Assembly (NCBI GenBank): GCA_946611795.1
Contig: CAMOEC010000031.1
Location: forward strand, 1-58,411
DNA: 58,411 nucleotides
DNA from: an uncultured bacterium
Lineage (GTDB): Bacteria; Patescibacteriota; Gracilibacteria; Absconditabacterales; Absconditicoccaceae
Reading direction: 5' to 3'
Shown here piece by piece: positions 24,124 to 35,126 of this stretch. Numbering within the stretch: the first letter of the stretch is position 1; each line of letters opens with the position of its first letter. A program made the position numbers and the translations under genes. The notes beneath the pieces were generated by a model that was not told where the DNA came from, ran no database searches, and was given only the letters and a program-made list of their open reading frames with translations.

Positions 24124-24195
24124 TGCCCTGACCCGGAGTCGAACCGGGATCGCAGTCTTCGCAGGACTGGGTCCTATCCATTGAACGATCAGGAC
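24124..24195 (-). tRNA. tRNA-Arg(GCG), CCA not encoded
   Basis: GTCCTGA/TCAGGGC acceptor, GTTC/GGAC D-stem, CAGTC-CTGCGAA-GACTG anticodon arm (anticodon GCG), CCCGG-TTCGACT-CCGGG T-arm. Confidence 0.9.
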
Positions 24196-24272
24196 ACAAT
24201 AAAAATTCACAACGTATGTTTATAAAACCAAACTGAAAAATCAAGACATATTGTTAAAAGCTGTTTAACTAT

Positions 24273-24300
24273 TGACATTATTTTGTAGATAATTATAATG
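24273..24300 (+). promoter_or_regulatory. Sigma70-type promoter
   Basis: TTGACA and TATAAT separated by about 16-17 nt. Confidence 0.65.
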
Positions 24301-24333
24301 TGTGATGTGATAATAAAAACAAATACAAAACGT

Positions 24334-24573
24334 ATGAAAAAAATAAGTAAAACATTCTTAATTGTGACACTAATTGTCACAGCAATCTTGTTGGGTTTCT
24401 ATGCCCTTTATGGCAGAGCAATTACTATTGAGAACTGTCTTTCTGCAATAATCATAGCAACAATAGTAAGTGCAATCATTCTTGCAGTATGGTTCGCTAT
24501 TGCATATGTGGTTTCATGTCCAGTAGCTCGTTCTCTTAACAAATTGTTTGAAATGATAGGGCGCTACCAATAA
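24334..24573 (+). CDS. Small protein with two predicted TM segments; no TGA codons
   Basis: MKKISKTFLIVTLIVTAILLGFYALYGRAITIENCLSAIIIATIVSAIILAVWFAIAYVV...; start moved from 24298 because that ATG overlaps the -10 box. Confidence 0.7.
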   Translation: MKKISKTFLIVTLIVTAILLGFYALYGRAITIENCLSAIIIATIVSAIILAVWFAIAYVVSCPVARSLNKLFEMIGRYQ

Positions 24574-24592
24574 ACTAACTACTATTAAGGAA

Positions 24593-24621
24593 CTAGTGGA
24601 TTATTATTCGCTAGTTTTTTA
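24593..24621 (+). terminator. Rho-independent terminator
   Basis: AACTAGTG...CGCTAGTT plus T-run. Confidence 0.65.
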
Positions 24622-24691
24622 ATTAATTTTATTTGAAAAACCTAAAGATAAAACTATAAGGAACTTAATTTTATATCTTATTTATTAAAAA

Positions 24692-25912
24692 ATGTCACCA
24701 TCTTATACAGTAACGTCAACAACGGGATATGGTTCTCGTATTGGAAATTCATTGAAATGAATTGTTGGTTGATTTATTTTGCTTATTGGTTGAATTATTC
24801 TCCTTTGATGGAATGAGAATAATTTCGTTGAACAAAAGGCTGCATTGGAAGAAACAGAAAGTCAAACAGTAGAAACATCAGCAGATAAAATCGACGCTAC
24901 ATTAAATAATGGAGTAGTTTATATTAATTGAGAAACTTCTTCAACTGATGAAACAGTTCTTAGAGATGAAACTTTTTGAGTAGAATCAAATGATTTGAAA
25001 CTTATTAGAAAAGTTGAAATGTATCAATGGGAGGAAGAAGAACATACAGAAACAGAAGATAATCTAGGTTGAAGTCAAACAACTACAACAACATATACAT
25101 ATAATAAAGTATGGAAAGATTATCCTATAGATTCTTCAAAATTTCAAAAATCAAGTGAATATGTAAACCCTCAATGGAAATATGAAGAAGAAACTTATGC
25201 AAAAGATCCAATTCTTTTATGAGCTTATACATTAACTACTGCATATGTTAATATGTTGAATGATGAAAAATCTTTAAGTCTTTCATGACAGAATATCGTA
25301 GCAATTTCTTGAATGCAGCAATTAGATAATCTTCTCTATTTCTGAAATGATATGAGTAATCCTGAAATTGGTGATATGAAAATATCATTCTATACAGTTA
25401 AAACTTGAAAAGCTAGTGCTGTAGGACAACAAGTTAATGAAACTCTTAGACCATATATGACATCTAATCATAGATCAATATCTCTTCTAGAACAAGGAGA
25501 TGTCCCAGTTTATGAATTATTTGCACATGCATATGATGCTAATTCATTAATGACATGGATTCTTAGATGAGTAGGATTTCTTCTTCTTTGGATAGCTTTC
25601 TCTATGATATTTAGCATTATTGATACTTTGGCTGATGTTGTTCCTTTTATTTGAAATATTGTTTGAGCTGCAACAGGTTTAGTTACTTTCTGTTTGGCAT
25701 TAATTGTTTGGATTATAACAGTTGTAATCGCTTGGTTGGCAGTAAGACCTATTTATGGAATAATTGGACTTGTGGCTGTTATAGCAATTATTTGTTGAAT
25801 GGTGTATATGAAAAAGAAACATCCTAGAAAAGAATTACCAACAAATGAATGAAAGAAAGAATGAGATAAAGAATCTAAAAAAGATGATGAACCAGAAATA
25901 ATTGAAGCGTAA
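24692..25912 (+). CDS. TMEM43-family membrane protein (406 aa, TGA=Gly)
   Basis: SRIGNSLKGIVGGFILLIGGIILLWWNE...LRDETFGVESNDLKLIRKVEMYQW and a C-terminal TM cluster. Confidence 0.75.
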
Positions 25913-25929
25913 TAGGTTAATAATATGAA

Positions 25930-25964
25930 GATTAAGCAGAGTTTATTAATAACTCTGCTTTTTC
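25930..25964 (+). terminator. Rho-independent terminator
   Basis: AAGCAGAGTT...AACTCTGCTTTTT. Confidence 0.8.
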
Positions 25965-26073
25965 ATAAAAAATAAAAAAAGTAAAGAAGAAAGTTTAATA
26001 GATTGTTTAAATTTTTTTGAAAAAAATTTTTTCAGAATAGAATAAAAAGGACTATTCCTTTTTAGATTTTAGT

Positions 26074-29000
26074 ATGAAAAAAATGAAAAAAGTTGTTTGA
26101 GTATTTAGTTTATCAGTAATGTTGTTTACTCAACTTATGACACCTTTTGCGTATGCAACAGGAGACGTAGCACCTGTAGAAGAAGCTGTAGTAGAAGAAC
26201 TTGCTGCACCAGCAAAAGATGTTACTAAGTGAGATGAAACTATTGCATGAGAAGTTGTAGTAGAACAACCAGAAAAAAAATCACAACCAGAAGCTGATTT
26301 TTCTGTGGGGGGGGGGGATAAAAGTAATCTTATAGAGCAACAGTGAACATCGTGAAATAATGCTCAAATAAGTAGTTGAAATAGTAAAGATAATCATGAT
26401 GTTGCACCCGTAGAAGCACAATCATGAACAACAGTAGAAGCTAATAGTTGAGATATAACTAAATTATCATGAAACAATGAAAATCTAAAAGAGGAACAAG
26501 TTGGAGAAAAAATAGGAAATTGATCATGAGAAGATAGTAAAACATGATTGTTTGAATCAATAAAGAATTTCTTTTGAATATGAGAATCTAAAGAGGAAGA
26601 AAAAGAACAAAAGAATTATGAATATGAAACACAGGTAATAACATGAGAAGCAGAATATGATGACGTTAAAGTAGAAGTGTATGCAGATACATGATTATTT
26701 TATAGTTGAACGGAATTGGTAATCAAAGCAGTAACTTGAGATATGTATGAATGAGTAAAAGAAGTATTGTCATGACAATTAGAAAATATGGCAGAAAAAG
26801 AACAAACAGTAGTAGCGTTTGATATTTCATTCATCTATTCATGAGAAGAAGTACAACCACTAACATGAACTGTTCAGGTATCTTTTAATTATGAGAATAA
26901 TGAAAATTTAAAAGCTGCAGAAGAAAATGATGAACAAGAAGTAAAAGTATATCATTTGAATGATAAAGATGATGAATGAGAAAAGATAGAAGAGATAACA
27001 TGATTAATAGTTGAAGAAGCTTTTATTAATGAAGAAAAAAGCGAAGAAGAGAACGTATTAGTAGTAGAAGCTGAAAGCTTTTCAGTATATACAATAGTTG
27101 TTCAAGTAAGAGAAGAGCAATTAATAAATTTTGAATATTGAATGATTTCAATAGCAGATCCTTCAAATTCTAATCAGTGAATAACAATGATGGATAGAAA
27201 TCTTTGAGCAACGATGGCTTGAACTTGATGTGGTATTACAGATTTATCAACATGTTGATATCATTATCAACGATGAAATAATTATTGATTTGATTATCTT
27301 AAAAGTAGCCAAGAAGCTATAAACTGATCTGAATATCAACAAAAGATAGATGTTTCACAATTGGATGAATATTCATCATCGTCGTTTATATCTTGAGATC
27401 CTTCATGGACAACAACTGATAAAAATTTATGGTGAGAATGATGACAGTGACCATGTCCTAAATGATGGCATGTTCCAACAAAGACTGAATGGAATACTCT
27501 TTATACATATTACAGAAATACTTATGTAAATAGTTGAATAGCATGATTTAGAGATTATTTTATGTTGCCGCTGGCTCTTTCGCGTAGTGCTATTAGTGCT
27601 ACTATTATTAGTACAGATGATAGATATGGAAGTTATTGGTCTTCTTCTCCCCATTCAAGTTATGTCTATGCTTATAATTTAACTTTTACTTCTAGTTCGG
27701 TTGATGTCCAAAATTATAGTTATCGTGCTAATGGGGTATCTGTTCGTTGTTTTAGGAATTCTTTTGAAAAAACGGAATATCACACTATTTCTTTTGATTA
27801 TAAATGATGAAAATGATCGGTAACTTCGATTAATGTAGAGGATAATATGACATGAATTAAACCTTTAGATCCGCAAAGAGAATTTAGTATATTCTCATGA
27901 TGGTTTTTATCTTGAGATATAAAATTTGATTTTACGTGAACTAGAATTACTAAAGATGTTGAATTATACGCAAAATGGGATTGTATTTTTGGTTATGAAA
28001 ACAAATGAAATAGGTGTATAAAAAGTGGAAATTGAAAATACACAACACTTGTTCCTTGAAATACATTTAATACTAAATTAAAAACTTTAGCATCAAATTC
28101 AACAGTTTCAAGTTATCAAACACCAAATTCATCAATAAAAGAATTTAAGAGAGCTAATGAACTAACCTTATGATCAAAGGATATAATATCAACGACAGAT
28201 TCTCAATATCCAATATATGCATGGTATGATAATTGAATAATCTATTATTATACTGATGCGTGAACGATATATTTGAATTCTGATTCTTCTCAAATGTTTA
28301 GAGAATTTAATTGATTGGTTAGCACAGATTTTGATTCTTTTGATACAAGTAAAGTAATAGATATGCAAAGTATGTTTTATAATTGTTATAAATTAGAAGA
28401 AATAGATGTAAGTAATTTTGATACAAGAAATGTAACAAATATGTGATGGATGTTTTATAATTGTAACAATTTAAAATATTTGGATGTAAGTAATTTCGAT
28501 ACAAGTAAAGTAACAAATATGAAGTCTATGTTTTATGAGTGTAATAATTTGATTGATTTGGATGTAAGTAATTTTGATACAAGAAATGTAACAAATATGT
28601 GATGGATGTTTAGGTGATGTAAAAAATTACAAGTACTAAATGTAAGCCATTTTGATACTAGTAAGGTGACTGATATGCAAAGTATGTTTGAAAGTTGTAA
28701 TTATGTGGGAAGTTTGGATGTAAGTAATTTTGATACAAGAAATGTAACAAATATGTGATGGATGTTTTATAATTGTAACAATTTAAAATATTTGGATGTA
28801 AGTAATTTCGATACAAGTAATGTTACTAGTATGAAAAATATGTTTTATGGTTGCTATGGGTTTAAAATTTTGGATTTGAGTAGCTTTGATACTTCTAATG
28901 TGTCAGATATGACGAATATGTTTTATAACATGTATAATTTGAGGACAATATATGTTTCGAAATATTTTAATACAAATAAGGTACCTCAATCGAATAATAT

Positions 29001-32000
29001 GTTTTATAATAATTCACGATTAGTTTGATGAAATGGTACTACATATTCTTCAAGTTATAAAAATAAAGCACGTGCTGTTATTGATAAAACTTGAATTCCA
29101 TGATATTTTACTCAAAAATATGTTGTAAGTTTTGATACAAATTGATGAGATTCTGTTAATAATCAATATTTGGCATATGGTGAAAAAGCGGGTAGGCCTT
29201 CGGATCCTAAGAAAAATTTGAGTATTTTTTCATGATGGTATAAATATTGAACAGATGAAGAATTTGATTTTGAAAATACAATTATTACTGAGGATATTAA
29301 TTTATATGCAAAATGGGAATCAATAAAAATAACATTTAATTCAAGTTGATGAATTTTTTGGGATTGAACAAATAAAAAGAGTATTGATAGTCAATTTATT
29401 TATTTACCGAAATGAAGTAGATACCAGACAGAAATTTTTACAATTCCTTGAGCAGAAGAATTGATTTTGGATATAATTATTTCTCCTGTTTGTAATAATA
29501 AAGTTGTTTTTTCTTGATTGTATAATTCTGTAAATTGAGGTGTTTATTGAAGTCCTTCTGGTGAATTTGTTTCACATAGATATATAATAAATTGAGATAC
29601 GGTTTATACAAATGTTTTATGATGAACACCTTTTTGTACAGCAAATTTCGGTGGTACTATTTATTCCTTTGTTAAAAATCCTATATATGAGTGAAAAGAT
29701 TTTGATTGATGGTATACTGAAAATTGAGAGAAATGGGATATAGGAGACGTAGTTGAGAGTGATATTGAGGTGTTTGCTCATTGGAAAGATCCAATAACGA
29801 TTAAGTTTGATGCTAATTGATGATATTTTAAAACATGAAATGTTATAATAAATTCTATTGATGTTGTATATTCAAGGAATGATGGTATTTATAGTTCTAC
29901 TTTATGAAATAATAGTTTACAAATACCGAATAGAAAAAATTATATGTTTGCAGGTTGGTATAGTACGCAAACGAATCAAATTATAGAGCGATCGTGAGTT
30001 GTTGATGATACAACGGAATCTCAAACTATTTATGCAAAATGGCTTCCGTTTAACGATTTGGAATTTGAATTATGGTGAAAAAAAATAATAATTATGGACA
30101 GAAATTTGTGAGCAGAAGCTGTTGCAAACTGAATCTATTACGGTAATTGAAATTATGAAAGTTTAAATAAATTATGATTTTATTATCAATGGTGAAATAA
30201 CTATTGATTTAAAAATGATTGAAATATAAATTCGAATTATACAAAAATTGAGTGAGATCAATATTGACCTTGAAATTATTATTATAATAATGTTTTTATA
30301 AAGGCAAATGGTAATCCTTATAGGTGGACTATTAATGAAAATTGAAATTTATGGTGATGAAAAGATAGTTGAAGCCCTGATTCTGACAGACAATGACCAT
30401 GTCCAGTATGATATCATGTACCTACTCAAAATGAGTGGTATTCTTTACATAATTCGGTGTTTAATTATTTGAAAAATACTAGTGAATGACGCCAAATATG
30501 TTCAGAACTATGAAATGATGGATCTAAATGTTTTGCTTCTTTGTTTAAACTTCCATATGCATGATATCGTTTTTCTTCTTCTGAAATTTGAGATAGATGA
30601 ACTGTTTCATATCATTGGTCATCAACTCCATATTATTCATCTGAATATCAATGAGATCGTGCTTATTTTATGTATAATTATTGAGGAACTTTAACAAGTT
30701 ATAGAATTTGGACTCGTTCAACGGCAATGCCAGTTCGTTGTTTTAAAGATAATAAAGTTAATAATATTGTCTTCAATACTAATTGATGAAGTGAAATTTC
30801 TAATATGAAAACAACAAGATGGCGGGAAAAAGAGATTTTTTTACCTGAATCTGAGAGGGATTTTAGTGTATTTATGTGATGGTATTTATCGGAGAATTTT
30901 GATGAAAACACAAGAGTAATAAGTACATCAGTTGATTCAAATGACGATATTATCTTGTATGCAAAGTTTAAATGTAAAAAATGATATACTGAAAGTTTAG
31001 ATTGAAATTCCTGTATTAGAAATTCCGATACAGAATTATCTGTTACATACCATCCTAATTGATGAGCATTCCCTTGAATGAAAAAAAATGATGTAAAACA
31101 ATTTACATATATTTTTAGTTGAGATTCATTTGAGCCTATTAATAATATTCAAATTCCTAATAAAATTTCAGATAATATGTTAGCTCAATCATGATGGATG
31201 TTCGCTTGATGGTATACAAAATCATGACAAAATAATGATTGGTGAAATGAATTTAATTTTGAATTTTCAAAAGAAAATATTGCATATGCAAAATGGCTTC
31301 CGTTTAATGATATTTCTGTTAATCTTTGAAATCAAAATATTGTATTGATGGATAGAAATTTATGAGCAGAGCAAGTGGCTCAATGAGAATATTATTGATA
31401 TTATTCAATTACTGAAAATCCTGAGACATTTTGATATTTTTATCAACGATGAAATAATCATTGATTTAAATATACAGATTGAAAGATAAGTAATAATTAT
31501 CTTATTTCTACTAAAAAAATAAAAGGTATTTGAGAAAAAAATTTGTGACCAAATAATTATTATTATAGTGATATTTATGTTGATGCTTGATATGGTGGTC
31601 GGAGTGAGGAATTTATTCCAAATTTACGATGATGAGCTTCTACGGCAAATTCAGATGCTGATAAACAATGACCATGTCCAGTATGATATCATATTCCTGA
31701 TTATTATGAATTAAAAAAGATATATGAAACGTATAAAAATCAGAATAATCAAGTGTGCTGAAATGATATTGATTGTTTCTCAGTTGATTTAAAATTACCA
31801 TATGCATGATGATATTGGTGAGATGATAAGAATACAGCAAAAGGTGGTGAAATGCCGTTGTGGACCTCAACTCCAGGAGCTGATTCGAATTATAGTTATT
31901 GTTTCAATAAGACCCCTAGTTTTGGTTCATACTCAACAATTTCTAGAAATGCGTTTCCGGTACGTTGTTTTAAAAATAGTGAATGAATTGATATACTTAA

Positions 32001-33714
32001 TATAGATAAAGATAATTGAGAAAGTAATATTTTATTTAAATTGAGATGGTGGGAGCCAACTTTATTTTATAAACAAGAAAATCCAATTAATCTTTGATAT
32101 GATTTCCTTTGACGATATTATTTTGAAAATAATAGATTTTGAGACAGATTTCCTTTTTCAAATTCAAATTATATAAATTGAATTGTTAATGTTAAAGCAA
32201 AATGGAGAAAAAATCCATGGTATACTTTTTATTACGATTCTTGAAGTATAGAAGTAATTAAAAGTAATGTTTCTTGAACTATAATGAATGATGATTGAAT
32301 AAGTATTAATAGTCCAAGTGAAAATGTCCCTAGAAAATATGTTTTTAGATTTACATGAGAAGATGCATTACATGTTTCAATTACTAATTGGAATAGATCA
32401 TGTACAAATAAAACATTAATATATGATTATGATAGAGAAAATGTTAATGAAGATTATTTACCTTATGCAGTTATAGAACAAGAGTGTTGAGCAGAACGAA
32501 ATGGTTGTAAAACAAATTATGATTATGTGATAAAAAATGATGTTGTAACAGTTGAAACTATATGATCATCATGTCCCTCTGATCCGTTTGATGTTCAGGT
32601 ATATTCATTAAAAAATAATTACGTTTTGGATGGAATTAATAATTCACCAAATAAATTATGATATACATTTTCATGATGGTATGAGACATGATTAAATAAG
32701 CTATTTGATTTTACATGAACTGAAGTTACAAAAGATAGAACGTTATATGCTAAATGGATTCCAAATACTTATACTATTCATTTTGATATTAATTGATGAA
32801 CATGAGATGTTAGTGATATAGATGTTATTTATTGACAAGAAACAAAACTTCCAGTAGTGTCAAAAAAGTGATATATTTTTGGTTGATGGAAAACAGAAGA
32901 TTGAATAATATTTAACGGTTTTATTCCAGAATGAAAATGAGCAACTACTGAAAATTGAGTAATAACGACATTAACTGCGAATCGGCAATTGATTCCTCCA
33001 GCAGCATGAGGATGACAATCAATAACTCCAAAAGCTAAAGAACAAGAACATGAAGCTGCTGAAGAAAAACAGGAAGATAAGCAAGAGGAGAAACAAGAGA
33101 TTAAACAAGAAGAACAAACAGAAGAACAAACAAATGTTCCTGAAAAAAATAATTCATCAAGTCAATCAAGTACTCAACAATCATCAAGTTCTTCAAAAGA
33201 AAATACTGTTACAGTAGATCCAGAAATCTTATCAGCATACGAATGGGCTTATGAATATAATGTTACAACTATTCCTTCATTAGATGAAGCTAATCCAGAT
33301 TGACCAGTAACAAGATGACATCTAGCAAAGATGGTAGTAAATTATGTGACTAATGTTTTAGGACAAGAAATTCCAGAGAAGATACCAAGTGAATGTAGAT
33401 GGAATGATTGGAGATGAGATTGGGAGTCAGAAGAGATAAAAGATTATGCAGTAAAATCATGCGCACTATGATTAATGTGATTAGATATGCCAAAATTTTT
33501 ACCAAATCTTGATGTAACAAGAGCACAATTTGGAACAATAATGTCTAGGCTCTTATGGTGAAAGAAATATGCATGATGAACACCATATTATAGAAAGCAC
33601 CTAAATGCTCTAAAAGAAAATAATATTATGACTCAAATAGAGAATCCAGAAAGAAGAGTAGAATTAAGACAATGGGTATGGTTAATGCTAATGAGATCTG
33701 CAGAAAATAAATAA
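26074..33714 (+). CDS. Giant secreted surface protein (2546 aa, TGA=Gly): signal peptide, poly-G tract, FISUMP-like domains, BspA/DUF285 repeats, Listeria-Bacteroides repeats, SLH-like C-terminus
   Basis: MKKMKKVVGVFSLSVMLFTQLMTPFAYA; MDRNLGA...QGPCPxGWHVPT...RCF three times; (DVSNFDTxxVTNMxxMFxxCxxLxxL)n; FSGWY...LYAKW repeats; GLMGLDMPKFLPNLDVTRAQFGTIMSRLLWG. ATG 26074 to TAA 33712-33714 is in frame. Confidence 0.9.
26307..26317 (+). repeat. Poly-G homopolymer (11 G) inside the coding sequence
   Basis: tctgt-ggggggggggg-ataaa encodes SVGGGDK. Confidence 0.97.
28318..29010 (+). repeat. About 78-bp (26-aa) tandem BspA/DUF285-type repeats, including a perfect 104-bp duplication
   Basis: 28405-28508 is identical to 28717-28820 (offset 312 bp); a partial copy lies at offset 156 bp. 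Confidence 0.9.
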
Positions 33715-33864
33715 AAAACAGAAGATAGAAAAAGAGAACTAGCAATTAATTAATTGTTAGTTCTTTTTAAATTCACGGTTGAATTATCCTTGTTTTCATA
33801 AAGCAAAAAATTAAATTATAAAACTAATAAATGAATAACATTTTAACTCAAAATATTGGATAAT

Positions 33865-35115
33865 ATGGTTACACCTACAATTGTTGCACCGGGTGGTTCA
33901 TTTCAAAAAGCTTTAACAGCTGCAAGATTCTGAGCAGAAGAAGTATATATGGGAGTACCTTTCACTTCACTTCGTATGAGACAAAATAAAATCTTAGATT
34001 TTGACGAACTAAAAAAAACTGTCGATGCTGTCCACTCTTATTGAGCAAGAGCATTCTTAACCATGAATATTTTCCCAAGAAACACTGATATAAAAATCTT
34101 TGAATCAACAGTAGAAAGAATCTCTGAAATAGGTGCAGATGCTATAATTTTCTCTGATCCTTGAACATTTCATATCTTAAAAAAATATCTTCCAAATACT
34201 CATCTTCACTTAAGTACACAAACTTCTACATTAAACTATTCTGCTGTAAAGTTTTGGTATGATTTAGGGGTTAAAAGAGTAGTACTTGCACGTGAACTTC
34301 ATATTAATGAAATTGCAGAAATAAAAAAACAAGTACCAGATATGGAGCTTGAAGTTTTTGTTCATTGAGCAATGTGTATGAGTTACTCATGACGTTGCCT
34401 TTTGTGAGATTATATGAACTGAAGACCTGGTAATAAATGAGAATGTTCTCATGCTTGTAGATTTAAATATAAGGTATATCTTGAAGAGGATAGAAGACCA
34501 TGAAAACTATTTCAAATCGAAGAATGAGAAAATAATACTAACTATATTCTTTCATCAAGAGATCTTTGTACAATAGATAGATTAGCTGAAATACTTCCAT
34601 ATGTTGATGCTATGAAAATCGAAGGAAGAAGTAAGTCAGAATTCTATGTATGAGCAGTAGTGAAAGCGTATAAACATGTAAGAGATGCTATATTAAATTG
34701 AACACCAATCGATGAATCTATTAAAAACCTAGTAAATGTAATCCCTCATAGAGAATATTGGTCATGATTCCTGTTTAATGACTTAAAAGATTATCCAGAA
34801 GGAGAAAACCTAGAAAGTTTTACAACAAAAACAAGTCCAGGACCATTGTTTAATAGAAATTATTTCTGAATAATAGAATCAGACGCTATCGAAAAAGACT
34901 GAAAGAAATATTTTAAATATTCACCAAAAGAGGTGGTAGAACCAGGGATGCAACTTCAATACCTCTCTCCAAAGAAATCTTGAACATTAACTATTAAGGA
35001 TATTATTAATGAAAAAGGAAAACAATTAGAAAAATGAACTTGTAATACACCAGACATTTATGTTTGTGCCGATATTGAACTAGAAGGTGGTGAACTTCTT
35101 TATACAGATAAATAA
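33865..35115 (+). CDS. Peptidase U32 family protein (416 aa, TGA=Gly)
   Basis: APGGSFQKALTAARFGAEEVYMG, LSTQTSTLNYSAVKFW, VFVHGAMCMSYSGRCLLGDYMNGRPGNKGECSHACRF, DAMKIEGRSKS. Confidence 0.93.
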
Positions 35116-35126
35116 AAAGATAAACA

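Noticed and set aside
28318-29010. CRISPR array
   Set aside because: Periodic repeats are in-frame 78-bp coding repeats of a BspA/DUF285-type protein, not short repeats with unique spacers.
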